Shown: in pieces, positions 24,675 through 31,757 of the stretch
How the letters are laid out: each line of letters starts with the position of its first letter
Numbering within the stretch: position 1 is the first letter of the stretch
From: Megasphaera sp. AM44-1BH
GTDB taxonomy: Bacteria > Bacillota > Negativicutes > Veillonellales > Megasphaeraceae
Assembly: GCF_003467125.1 (NCBI RefSeq)
Contig: NZ_QSFA01000007.1
Coordinates: 87,743 to 119,499, forward strand
Direction: 5' to 3'
Length of the DNA stretch: 31,757 nt
Position numbers and translations under genes: made by a program
The notes under the pieces: generated by a model
Told to the model about the DNA's origin: nothing
The model's database searches: none
Seen by the model: only the letters and a program-made list of their open reading frames with translations

Positions 24675-25253
24675 TTGAAGAAACGAATAGTCTTCTTACT
24701 CACAGCTTTATTTGTTTTTGCATTTTCTTCGCTTGCGTCTGCGAACGTAGAAATGGGAATGACCGGCTCTGTTGTTCAGAGTGTGCAATATATGCTCATT
24801 GACACTGGATATTTATCTGATGGAGCAGATGGTGTGTTTGGCAGTGGTACACAAAGTGCTGTGCGTCGCTTTCAAGCAGATCATGGGTTAGACGCCGACG
24901 GAGTTGTCGGAACACAGACGATGCAGGCCCTGGCTGATGCCAGCGGGCGCGAAGTGCCTGAAGAAAGTGGTTCATACCAGTACAGCATGGTGATGGATGC
25001 TACGGCTTATACGGCAGATGATCCGGGAAACAGTGGTATCACTGCAGGAGGTCACCGGCTGACCCATGGCCTCGTTTCCGTTGATCCCGATGTTATTCCG
25101 CTGGGAACGCGGCTGTATATTGAAGGATACGGAGATGCCATTGCCGATGATACGGGCGGAGCCATTGTTGGCAACCGTATCGACCTGGGGATGGATGACC
25201 GGGAAGAAGCTTTGAATTTTGGCAGACAGAATGTCGTTGTCCATGTTTTATAA
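24675..25253 (+). CDS. Secreted peptidoglycan-binding domain + 3D-domain protein
   Basis: 192 residues beginning with TTG, just after AGAGGTGG; no ATG fits the signal peptide. Residues 1-23 form a Sec signal peptide ending ASA|N. A PG_binding_1 domain follows (about 25-85: QSVQYMLIDTGYL, GTQSAVRRFQADHGL, DGVVGTQTMQAL). The C-terminal 3D domain (about 103-192) keeps the three Asp: SVDPDVIPLGTRLYI, DDTGGAI, RIDLGMDD. 3D domains have the double-psi barrel of lytic transglycosylase MltA and of Sps/YocH-type muralytic enzymes. Expected to remodel peptidoglycan in the periplasm. It stands alone between a strong promoter and a terminator. The UUG start may tune expression down. Confidence 0.9.
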   Translation: MKKRIVFLLTALFVFAFSSLASANVEMGMTGSVVQSVQYMLIDTGYLSDGADGVFGSGTQSAVRRFQADHGLDADGVVGTQTMQALADASGREVPEESGSYQYSMVMDATAYTADDPGNSGITAGGHRLTHGLVSVDPDVIPLGTRLYIEGYGDAIADDTGGAIVGNRIDLGMDDREEALNFGRQNVVVHVL

Positions 25254-25267
25254 ATTGATAGAGTGAG

Positions 25268-25296
25268 AAAAGGAGAGGTGTCACCCTCTCCTTTTT
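25268..25296 (+). terminator. Terminator of the 3D-domain protein gene
   Basis: 11-bp stem aaaaggagagg / cctctcctttt with a 6-nt loop and a T5 run, 14 nt after the stop. Confidence 0.9.
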
Positions 25297-25431
25297 GCAT
25301 GTCAAAGAAGCATAAGAGAATTTACTAATTTGTGGCAATTTTTTGTAAAATTGCTATGTATTTTAGGCAGTGTTTGTGTTATTCTAGAAAGACATGGTAA
25401 AGTTATTTAACACCAGGGAGGCTAAGGCTGA

Positions 25432-26805
25432 ATGAAAGACACGATTGCACTTATCTTGGCAGCAGGCAAGGGGACGAGAATGAAGTCCCGTCTTCCCAAA
25501 GTTCTGCACAGAGTCGGCGGGGTGCCGATGGTAGAACAAGTCCTGCGGACCGTAAAAGCAGCTGGTACACGGCGGCAGATTGTCGTAGTCGGTTTCGGCG
25601 GCGAAATGGTACAGGAATATCTGGGCAATGAAGCAGAAACAGTGATGCAGAAAGAACAGCTCGGAACAGGGCATGCTGTCCTGCAGGCGGAAGCACTGCT
25701 GAAGGATGAACAAGGCACGCTGCTTGTTACTTGTGGCGACACGCCGCTGGTTACGAAAGACACGTTTGCATCTCTTCTGGACTGGCATGAAAAGAGCGGT
25801 GCTGCGGCTACGATCCTCACAGCGCATATGCCGGATCCTACCGGTTATGGGCGGATTATCCGTGATGAAGCCGGTCAGGTGGTAAAAATCGTCGAACAGA
25901 AAGACGGGACACCGGAAGAACTGGCCGTCGATGAAGTCAATGCCGGCATATACTGTTTTGATTTGTCTTTACTCTGGCAGATGCTGCACAACGTAAATAA
26001 TAACAACGCCCAGGGTGAATACTATCTGACGGATATTATCGGCATGCTGGTGAATGCAGGAAAGATAGTCAGTGCGTTTGCCGCTCCTGATTATAAAGAA
26101 ACGCTGGGAGTCAATTCCCGGCAGCAGCTGGCGGCAGCAGAACAGGTCCTGCGCAGCCGCAAGCTCGACGAATTGATGACCGATGGTGTTTCTATTATCG
26201 ACCCGGCAAATACCTATGTAGATACGACGGTAGTAGTAGGCCGGGATACGGTCCTGTATCCGGGAACGATCCTGGAAGGAAATACCGTTATCGGCGAAGA
26301 CTGCCAGATAGGGCCATACGTCCGCATGACAAACGTGCAAATGGGCTCTCACGATCATTTACAATTTACCTATGCCCATGACTGCCAGATCAAGGATGGA
26401 TGTGAAATCGGGCCGTTTGTCCATTTCCGTCCCAATACGGTGATTGGCAATCATGTCAAGGTTGGCAACTATATGGAAGTAAAAAATTCAAACGTCGGCG
26501 ATGGTACCAAACTGCCGCACCTGAGCTATATCGGCGACAGCGATGTCGGCAGCGGCGTCAATATTGGCTGTGGAACGATTACCGTCAATTACGATGGCAA
26601 AATCAAACATCGCACGACCATTGCAGATCACGCCTTTGTGGGATGCAACAGCAATCTCGTGGCACCTGTTTCTATTGGTGCCTATGCCTATGTCGGCGCT
26701 GGCTCGACGATTACCAAGGACGTTCCGGCCAAAGCTCTTTCTGTAGGGCGGGCAAGACAGCGCAATATCGAAGGCTGGGTAAAAGACGACACATATAAGA
26801 AATAA
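25432..26805 (+). CDS. glmU: Bifunctional UDP-GlcNAc diphosphorylase / glucosamine-1-phosphate N-acetyltransferase
   Basis: 457 residues, the usual GlmU length. The N-terminal nucleotidyltransferase starts LAAGKGTRMKSRLPKVLH, the UTP-binding and catalytic loop. The C-terminal left-handed beta-helix has hexapeptide repeats (VIGEDCQIGPYVRM, CGTITVNYDGKIKHRT, FVGCNSNLVAPVSIG) with the acetyltransferase signature. It makes UDP-N-acetylglucosamine for peptidoglycan and lipopolysaccharide from glucosamine-1-phosphate, acetyl-CoA and UTP in the cytosol. GGGAGG precedes the ATG. It is followed by prs after 60 nt, the glmU-prs order common in Firmicutes, and probably heads the operon glmU-prs-pth. Confidence 0.98.
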   Translation: MKDTIALILAAGKGTRMKSRLPKVLHRVGGVPMVEQVLRTVKAAGTRRQIVVVGFGGEMVQEYLGNEAETVMQKEQLGTGHAVLQAEALLKDEQGTLLVTCGDTPLVTKDTFASLLDWHEKSGAAATILTAHMPDPTGYGRIIRDEAGQVVKIVEQKDGTPEELAVDEVNAGIYCFDLSLLWQMLHNVNNNNAQGEYYLTDIIGMLVNAGKIVSAFAAPDYKETLGVNSRQQLAAAEQVLRSRKLDELMTDGVSIIDPANTYVDTTVVVGRDTVLYPGTILEGNTVIGEDCQIGPYVRMTNVQMGSHDHLQFTYAHDCQIKDGCEIGPFVHFRPNTVIGNHVKVGNYMEVKNSNVGDGTKLPHLSYIGDSDVGSGVNIGCGTITVNYDGKIKHRTTIADHAFVGCNSNLVAPVSIGAYAYVGAGSTITKDVPAKALSVGRARQRNIEGWVKDDTYKK

Positions 26806-26865
26806 CCAGTAAGTTCCATTGGTACTGCTGTTATTATATTTCACTATTTAATTAGGAGGCTCACC

Positions 26866-27831
26866 ATGAGTTACGAAGACGGGAAAAAGCTGAAAATTTT
26901 TACAGGTAACGCCAATCCGAAACTGGCAAAAGAAATTGCAGACTATCTTGGCCTGGAACTGGGCAAGGCTTTTGTCGGCAAATTCAACAACGGTGAAATT
27001 CAGGTCATGATTGATGAAAGTGTCCGCGGCAAGGATGTTTTTGTTATTCAGCCTACATGTCAGCCGGCCAATGATACGCTGATGGAATTGCTGATTATGG
27101 CAGATGCTCTGAAACGTGCTTCGGCCCGTCACATCACGGCAGTCGTACCGTACTACGGATATGCCCGTCAGGATCGTAAGACCCGCGGCCGTGAACCGAT
27201 TACTTCCAAATTAGTGGCTGACCTGATGACGACTGCCGGCATTACCCGTGTCGTTACGATGGATCTCCATGCCGGTCAGATTCAGGGATTCTTTGATATT
27301 CCTGTCGATCATCTCGGCTCTGCTTCTATTATTGCTAAATATATCAATCAAAAGAAAGCAGAATGTGATATGGGCGATATCGTCGTCGTTTCCCCGGACC
27401 TTGGCGGGGTAACCCGTGCCCGTGATCTGGCTGACCGCGTCAATGCTCCTATTGCTATTATTGAAAAACGCCGTCCCCGTCCGGGCGTTGCGGAAGTCAT
27501 GAATGTCATTGGTGATATCAAAGGTAAGACCTGTATCCTCGTCGATGATATCGTAGATACGGCAGGTTCCTTGTGCGGCGGAGCCAAGGCCCTGAAAGAA
27601 ATGGGTGCTGCCCGTGTGTATGCTGCCTGTGCCCATGCCGTCCTTACGGATCCTGCTGTAGACCGCATTAAGAATTCGGTTATTACGGAACTGATCATTA
27701 CGAATACGATTCCTCTTCCGGAAGAAAAACAGATTGACAAGATTAAAGTCCTTTCGGTAGCGCCGCTTCTCGGCGAAGCAATCATGCGTATCTTCCATGA
27801 CGTATCGGTCAGCCGTCTGTTTGATAAATAA
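26866..27831 (+). CDS. prs: Ribose-phosphate pyrophosphokinase
   Basis: 321 residues, standard for class I PRPP synthetase. Motifs: FNNGEIQVMIDESVRG, the flexible-loop YYGYARQDRKTRGREPI segment, the PRPP signature VSPDLGGVTRARDLADR region and the ribose-phosphate loop LVDDIVDTAGSLCGGA. It makes PRPP from ribose-5-phosphate and ATP for purine, pyrimidine, NAD, His and Trp synthesis. TTAGGAGG lies 7-8 nt before the ATG. Cotranscribed with glmU and pth by spacing (60 and 15 nt). Confidence 0.98.
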   Translation: MSYEDGKKLKIFTGNANPKLAKEIADYLGLELGKAFVGKFNNGEIQVMIDESVRGKDVFVIQPTCQPANDTLMELLIMADALKRASARHITAVVPYYGYARQDRKTRGREPITSKLVADLMTTAGITRVVTMDLHAGQIQGFFDIPVDHLGSASIIAKYINQKKAECDMGDIVVVSPDLGGVTRARDLADRVNAPIAIIEKRRPRPGVAEVMNVIGDIKGKTCILVDDIVDTAGSLCGGAKALKEMGAARVYAACAHAVLTDPAVDRIKNSVITELIITNTIPLPEEKQIDKIKVLSVAPLLGEAIMRIFHDVSVSRLFDK

Positions 27832-27846
27832 GAGGCAGGTATAAGC

Positions 27847-28419
27847 GTGCACATGATAGTGGGTCTGGGGAATCCGGGCCGGGAATATGAAAAATCAAAA
27901 CATAATACAGGTTTCCGGGTCATTGATGAACTGGCATCACGACTTGGCGTTACGGTCTGGCGCAGCCAGATGGATGCTCTGGTAGCCCAGGCGATGAATG
28001 ACGGCGAGAAGATATTGCTGGTCAAACCCCAGACGTATATGAATAACAGCGGAGCTGCTGTAGGGCCGCTCATGCGCTGGTACAAACTGGATGAAACTGA
28101 TGTCTATGTCATATATGACGATATGGATCTGCCTGTAGGCCGGCTGCGTATCCGGACCAGCGGCAGTGCCGGAGGTCACAATGGCATCAAGAGTCTTCTG
28201 GCCCATGGCTGTGAACGGTTCATCCGGTTCCGCGTCGGCATCGGCCGCCCGCTGCCCCATCATGATGTCGTAGATCACGTTCTGACGCCCTTTCCAGACG
28301 AACTGGTGCCAGAATATGAAGAAGGCCTCAAGAAAGCAGCAGACGCCGTTCTGGGCTGTTTGAAGCTGGGTGTAGATAAGGGGATGAACCGGTTTAATCC
28401 CCGGAAGAAAAAAGAATAA
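27847..28419 (+). CDS. pth: Peptidyl-tRNA hydrolase
   Basis: 190 residues if the GTG at 27847 starts (AGGCAGG 7 nt upstream), 188 if the ATG at 27853 does; the ribosome-site spacing favours GTG. Conserved motifs: IVGLGNPGREYEKSKHNTGF with the catalytic His, KPQTYMNNSG, and YDDMDLPVGRLRIR followed by SAGGHNGIKSL. It releases peptides from prematurely dropped peptidyl-tRNA, an essential recycling step. Only 15 nt separate it from prs. The next expected gene in many Firmicutes (mfd) is missing here; instead a T-box leader follows. Confidence 0.96.
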   Translation: MHMIVGLGNPGREYEKSKHNTGFRVIDELASRLGVTVWRSQMDALVAQAMNDGEKILLVKPQTYMNNSGAAVGPLMRWYKLDETDVYVIYDDMDLPVGRLRIRTSGSAGGHNGIKSLLAHGCERFIRFRVGIGRPLPHHDVVDHVLTPFPDELVPEYEEGLKKAADAVLGCLKLGVDKGMNRFNPRKKKE

Positions 28420-28434
28420 AGCAGGAACGCACTG

Positions 28435-28448
28435 ATTAAACGTTTAAT
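28435..28448. promoter_or_regulatory. 14-bp palindrome ATTAAACGTTTAAT
   Basis: Perfect palindrome with the AAACGTTT core typical of LacI/GalR-family operators, 35 nt upstream of the T-box promoter -35 box. No cognate regulator is in the window. Confidence 0.4.
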
Positions 28449-28482
28449 TTAAGCAAAATGGCAAAAAACTAAAATAAAGGCC

Positions 28483-28511
28483 TTGACAGGAAATGAATTT
28501 TCGTAGATAAT
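28483..28511 (+). promoter_or_regulatory. Near-consensus promoter driving the T-box leader
   Basis: -35 TTGACA (28483-28488), exactly 17 nt, -10 GATAAT (28506-28511). Start expected near 28518. Confidence 0.85.
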
Positions 28512-28517
28512 GTATTC

Positions 28518-28812
28518 AATCTTTCCTATAGGCATATATTTTAAAGATACATGCCACGAAATGCTATGATAGGGTAAAGGGTATGATTTGTATTTTCTGA
28601 CAGAGAACCGGCGGTTGCTGAGAGCCGGGGGAAAATCAGTATATCCGACTTCGCCCGGGAGCAGCTGTGCCGAATTTTTTTCTAGAGAAACAGGAGGTAC
28701 AGACGTGATTCCGCGTTAGAGACGTCTCATAAGACACTGAGTATAATATCAGGGTGGTACCGCGATACATCGCCCCTGTTGCATATGACATGCAGCAGGG
28801 GCTTTTTTTATT
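28518..28812 (+). promoter_or_regulatory. T-box riboswitch leader (orphan)
   Basis: Contains the invariant T-box sequence AGGGTGGTACCGCG (28751-28764), the Stem I distal element cagagaaccgg...gttgctgag (28601-28625), and a 13-bp terminator right after. T-boxes bind a specific uncharged tRNA and switch from terminator to antiterminator, turning on amino-acid genes. A basal helix can be drawn between GGGTAT (about 28579) and ATATCC (about 28640), but I could not assign the specifier codon, so the amino acid is unknown. No aminoacyl-tRNA synthetase, transporter or biosynthesis gene follows: the next real gene is 396 nt downstream, after another long hairpin. Confidence 0.88.
28772..28809 (+). 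terminator. T-box regulated terminator
   Basis: Stem gcccctgttgcat / atgcagcaggggc (13 bp, one G-U), 5-nt loop, then T7. The left arm abuts the T-box sequence, so it competes with the antiterminator. Confidence 0.92.
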
Positions 28813-29110
28813 GCAGACAGGGAAAGAGATGCCATTGCATCTGGGGAGATCAAATGGCACAGAGAACCGGCCGGACAAGCTGTGGGGGCAGTGAGAACGG
28901 CTGCATATGGGGGTATGTAAAGGCTCTCTGTAAGAAGAAATAATGCGTAGATTTACATCGGTTCGTGATAACCGCCGCATAGCGGCATGGGGGAGTATAG
29001 TTGTAGGGGGATTGGTAAAGGTTTGCTTTTAAATTAGATATGTATTTTGCATCGTGTTATTATTTTTATGTATTCCTGAAGGTAAAGTTGTTGACACTCT
29101 TTTACACAGG
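28813..29110 (+). other. Non-coding stretch downstream of the T-box, structured, possible gene remnant
   Basis: No ORF above 30 codons on the plus strand. It holds an inverted repeat tgccatt/aatggca with an inner ATCT/AGAT (28829-28858), a second cagagaaccgg string (28860-28870) repeating the T-box Stem I start, able to pair with ggctctctg (28922-28930), and gccgc-ata-gcggc (28973-28985). A 29-codon ORF (28943-29032) has only a weak site. It may be a decayed T-box-controlled gene or a second, degenerate leader. Confidence 0.4.
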
Positions 29111-29165
29111 ACAAAACACCAGAAATGCGGACAGCTTAGGATTGTCCGTGTTTCTGGTGTTTTGT
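29111..29165. terminator. 23-bp inverted repeat hairpin
   Basis: Arms 29111-29133 and 29143-29165 pair over all 23 positions (two adjacent G-U pairs) around the 9-nt loop gcttaggat. A TATAAT starts 2 nt later (29167). It could end T-box read-through transcripts, block the MBL promoter region, or be a small inverted-repeat element. Confidence 0.6.
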
Positions 29166-29207
29166 GTTATAATTAGATGATATTCCAGAGATAAGGAGTT
29201 TTATATT

Positions 29208-30191
29208 ATGATTGAACATATATGCGCAGAACCGGATATATACCGCATCGAAGTACCGTTGCCCCACAATCCGCTGCGGTACCTGAATTCCTACGTCGTA
29301 CGCGGCAGAGACCGGTTTCTGGTCATTGACACAGGGTTCAACCGGCCGGAATGCCGGGAAGCACTGTTTTCGGGACTGACCAGCCTTCATGTGGACCTGG
29401 CCCGGACCGATTTATTTCTGACACATCTCCATGCCGATCATACAGGGCTTGTAGGAGATTTTTCCCGGTCAGGAAGCCGGATTTACATGCACCCCGATGA
29501 CTATCAGTACCTTGTCGATTCAGCCGATGGCAGTACCTGGCGATATGCGGAGGAAAAGTTTATGGCTGAAGGGATGCCGCCGGAAGAGATAAAAAACCAG
29601 TTTTCCAATCAGGCACGGAAATATTCGCCGGACCCGTCTTTTACGGTACGGGCCGTACGCGATGGCGAACGGATACAGCTGGCTGGTACGGAGTTCCAGG
29701 TCATTCATACGCCGGGCCACACAAAAGGCCTGTGCTGCCTGTATATACCGGAAAAAGAAATTATATTTACCAGTGACCATATTCTCTTCGATATTACGCC
29801 GAATATTCAGTATTGGTATCATATGCCTGATGCGCTGGAACGGTATCTGCAGAGCCTGGATAAGGTATATGACCTGCCTGTACGGCTGGCCCTGCCAGGA
29901 CATCGCAAAGGAGATACGTCTATTGCCGGCCGTATCGATGCCTTGCGGAAGCATCATGCCAGACGCCTCGACGAAGTGCTGCAGGCCGCTGCCACGCATC
30001 CGGGAGCGACAGCCTTCGAACTGGCGCCCTGCCTTTCCTGGTCTATGCGGGGCAAGTTGTGGGCTGAATTCCCGCCGACCCAGAAATGGTTTGCTATGGG
30101 AGAAACACTGGCCCATATTGAATACCTGCTTCACCACGGAAAACTGAGTCGTCAGGAAGTTGGCGGAATGTACCGGTACTACATCGTATAA
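29208..30191 (+). CDS. Metallo-beta-lactamase-fold hydrolase
   Basis: 327 residues. The zinc-site motifs are complete and in order: THLHADHTG (HxHxDH), TPGHTKG (third His), SDHI (bridging Asp) and ALPGHRKG (last His). The C-terminal ~90 residues are helical (LRKHHARRLDEVLQAA, ...LAHIEYLLHHGKL) and resemble the winged-helix-like tail found in some MBL-fold hydrolases such as LACTB2-like proteins. AAGGAG lies 9 nt before the ATG. No signal peptide, so cytosolic. Monocistronic, with a terminator behind. Glyoxalase II, lactonase or nuclease activities all occur in the superfamily, so the substrate is open. Confidence 0.92.
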   Translation: MIEHICAEPDIYRIEVPLPHNPLRYLNSYVVRGRDRFLVIDTGFNRPECREALFSGLTSLHVDLARTDLFLTHLHADHTGLVGDFSRSGSRIYMHPDDYQYLVDSADGSTWRYAEEKFMAEGMPPEEIKNQFSNQARKYSPDPSFTVRAVRDGERIQLAGTEFQVIHTPGHTKGLCCLYIPEKEIIFTSDHILFDITPNIQYWYHMPDALERYLQSLDKVYDLPVRLALPGHRKGDTSIAGRIDALRKHHARRLDEVLQAAATHPGATAFELAPCLSWSMRGKLWAEFPPTQKWFAMGETLAHIEYLLHHGKLSRQEVGGMYRYYIV

Positions 30192-30208
30192 CGTAATAAG
30201 TAACTATC

Positions 30209-30241
30209 AACTGCACTGCCTCAATGGAGTGCAGTTTTTTT
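30209..30241 (+). terminator. Terminator of the MBL-fold gene
   Basis: Stem aactgcact / agtgcagtt (9 bp), 10-nt loop, T7 run, 18 nt after the stop. Confidence 0.9.
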
Positions 30242-30312
30242 GCGCTGGAATTTATATAGTTTAAAACTATGTAATAGTACGAGTGATACGTATTATACAA
30301 AGGGGTGGCATT

Positions 30313-30348
30313 ATGTTACACTTACATTGTCAAGAGGAAACGAAATAA
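30313..30348 (+). CDS. Possible 11-residue leader peptide upstream of methionine gamma-lyase
   Basis: ATG to TAA encodes MLHLHCQEETK, with an unusually strong AAAGGGGTGG site ending 4 nt before the ATG. A -10-like TATTAT (30291-30296) precedes it, without a clear -35. A short helix aaaagct-gtat-agctttt lies between it and the lyase gene. The peptide includes one Cys and two His and no Met besides the start. Such an ORF could couple translation to downstream expression; chance is also possible. Confidence 0.35.
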   Translation: MLHLHCQEETK

Positions 30349-30441
30349 AAACAAGAAAATATAGTTTGTTTATTAAAAGCTGTATAGCTTTTGAATAGTG
30401 TTATATATTATCATTCTATATAATTTAAGGAGGAAATTGTA

Positions 30442-31641
30442 ATGGAAAAAGAAATGTTGAAGAAAATGGGTTTTGCTACACAGGCTATTCACGCAGGTGC
30501 TATGAAAAATGAATTCGGTGCACTGACCAACCCGATTTATCAGTCTTCCACATTCGTATTTGATTCGGCTGAACAGGGCGGTGCCCGCTTTGCTTTAAAA
30601 GAACCGGGCTATATTTATTCCCGTCTCGGCAATCCTTCCGATACACAGGTTGAAGAAAAAGTTGCTATGCTCGAAGGCGGCGAAGCCTGCTGCTCCGCAG
30701 CTTCTGGTATGGGTGCTATCTCTTCCGCTCTCTGGACACTGCTCCATGCAGGTGATCATGTAGTAGCCAGCGATACGCTCTATGGCTGCACATTCGCTCT
30801 CCTGAACCACGGCATGACCCGCTATGGCGTAGAAGTATCCTTCGTCGATATTACTGATATGGATGCTGTCAAGAAAGCTATCAAACCGAATACCCGTGTT
30901 ATTTACCTCGAAACACCGGCTAACCCGACACTGAAGATTTCTGATATCGAAGGCATCAGCAAGATGGCTCATGAAATGGGCGATATCACAGTCGTAGTTG
31001 ATAACACCTTCTGCTCGCCGTACATCCAGAAACCGTTATCCCTCGGCGCTGACGTAGTTGTTCATTCCGCTACTAAATATCTGAACGGCCATGGCGACGT
31101 TATTGCCGGCTTCGTAGTTGGTTCTCAGGAATACATCAACAACGTACGTCTCTTCGGTATCAAAGATATGACTGGTTCCGTACTCAGCCCGTTTGACGCA
31201 TTCCTTATTGCCCGCGGCATGAAGACGCTGGCTCTGCGTATGGAAAAACATTCGGCCAACGCTATGAAAGTTGCTGAATTCCTCGAAAGCCATCCGGCTG
31301 TTGCAAAAGTCAACTATCCTGGCCTGAAGAGCTTCCCGCAGTATGAACTGGCTAAGAAACAGATGCGTCTGCCCGGTGGCATGATTTCCTTCGAACTCAA
31401 AGGTGGCAGAGAAGAAGGCGCCATCGTTATGAACAATGTCAAACTGTGCAGCCTGGCAGTATCTCTCGGCGATGCTGAAACATTGATCGAACATGCTGCT
31501 TCCATGACGCACTCCACCTACACACCGGAAGAACTGAAAGCTGCCGGCATCAGCGAAGGTCTGGTACGTCTCTCCGTAGGTCTGGAAGATGCTGATGATA
31601 TCATCGCTGACCTCAAACAGGCTCTCGATCTGATTAAATAA
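30442..31641 (+). CDS. megL: Methionine gamma-lyase
   Basis: 399 residues, standard for the Cys/Met metabolism PLP-dependent family. Landmarks: YSRLGNPSDTQVEEKVA, the PLP lysine in HSATKYLNGHGDV (K212), Y114 and C116 in DTLYGCTF, and D187 in VVDNTFCSP. Cys116 in the YGC motif is characteristic of true methionine gamma-lyases (Pseudomonas, Clostridium) and absent from cystathionine lyases and synthases, so this name is preferred. The enzyme cleaves methionine to methanethiol, ammonia and 2-oxobutyrate, feeding fermentation. AAGGAGG lies 8 nt before the ATG, and the codon choice looks biased as in highly expressed genes. Single gene with a 200-nt AT-rich upstream region. Confidence 0.93.
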   Translation: MEKEMLKKMGFATQAIHAGAMKNEFGALTNPIYQSSTFVFDSAEQGGARFALKEPGYIYSRLGNPSDTQVEEKVAMLEGGEACCSAASGMGAISSALWTLLHAGDHVVASDTLYGCTFALLNHGMTRYGVEVSFVDITDMDAVKKAIKPNTRVIYLETPANPTLKISDIEGISKMAHEMGDITVVVDNTFCSPYIQKPLSLGADVVVHSATKYLNGHGDVIAGFVVGSQEYINNVRLFGIKDMTGSVLSPFDAFLIARGMKTLALRMEKHSANAMKVAEFLESHPAVAKVNYPGLKSFPQYELAKKQMRLPGGMISFELKGGREEGAIVMNNVKLCSLAVSLGDAETLIEHAASMTHSTYTPEELKAAGISEGLVRLSVGLEDADDIIADLKQALDLIK

Positions 31642-31757
31642 TATTGGTAATGCAGACAGAATCCCACTCTGATTAATTGCATAACGCTAAGGGAGGCTGC
31701 AGCAAAATACATTGATATGCTCCCCCTATGAGAGACAGTAAAAAATAAAACTGTCAT
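31642..31757. other. Intergenic tail, no gene seen
   Basis: The last 116 bases after the lyase stop. A 6-bp inverted repeat gacagt/actgtc (31735-31755) with an A-rich loop sits at the edge and may belong to a terminator or element continuing outside the window. Confidence 0.4.

Noticed and set aside
28636..28980. 114-codon minus-strand ORF across the T-box
   Set aside because: Runs antisense through conserved riboswitch and terminator sequence; no ribosome site or family match.
31735..31757. End of an insertion sequence at the window edge
   Set aside because: Only a 6-bp inverted repeat is visible and no transposase frame; not enough to support.

Overview
The window looks like chromosome of a diderm Firmicute of the class Negativicutes (Veillonellales, Megasphaera-like). 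Three things point there: a trimeric autotransporter adhesin that ends in an S-layer-homology (SLH) domain, which means an outer membrane tethered to peptidoglycan; strong Firmicute-type AGGAGG ribosome sites and a T-box riboswitch; and an amino-acid-fermenter gene set (methionine gamma-lyase, hydroxy-acid catabolism). The genus is an inference. No rRNA, tRNA, CRISPR array or complete insertion sequence was recognised.

Layout. 1-5871 (+) is the 3' part of a very large adhesin gene, closed by a strong terminator. 6200-8874 (-) holds two overlapping membrane sensor-kinase-like genes whose catalytic motifs are lost in a complementary way: one keeps the phospho-acceptor histidine, the other keeps the ATP site. 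8974-18734 holds two parallel catabolic cassettes facing each other. Each has a divergent LysR regulator, an aldolase/lyase, an NAD(P)-dependent hydroxyacid dehydrogenase and an ACS-type MFS carrier. They are separated by a candidate ~150-nt RNA and an Rpn/PD-(D/E)XK nuclease gene. 18812-22701 has a small flavodoxin, an AEC permease with a third divergent LysR gene of the same subfamily, and an M20 amidohydrolase. 22903-25253 carries a ClC antiporter with a C-terminal TrkA-C domain and a secreted peptidoglycan-binding/3D-domain protein.

25432-28419 is a housekeeping run: glmU, prs, pth. It is followed by a 788-nt stretch with no convincing gene. That stretch holds a strong promoter, a complete T-box riboswitch with terminator, further inverted repeats and a 23-bp hairpin. 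A metallo-beta-lactamase-fold hydrolase and a methionine gamma-lyase, the latter preceded by an 11-codon leader ORF, finish the window.

How it fits together. The cassettes plausibly import small organic or hydroxy acids, oxidise or reduce them and cleave them to pyruvate-type products, each under its own LysR sensor. The three LysR proteins share a WH-containing effector-domain signature, and a similar AT-rich ACTTAT motif lies beside each promoter region. The best candidates for undescribed biology are the complementary kinase pair, the phage-needle-like octad stalk in the SLH-anchored adhesin, and the orphan T-box.
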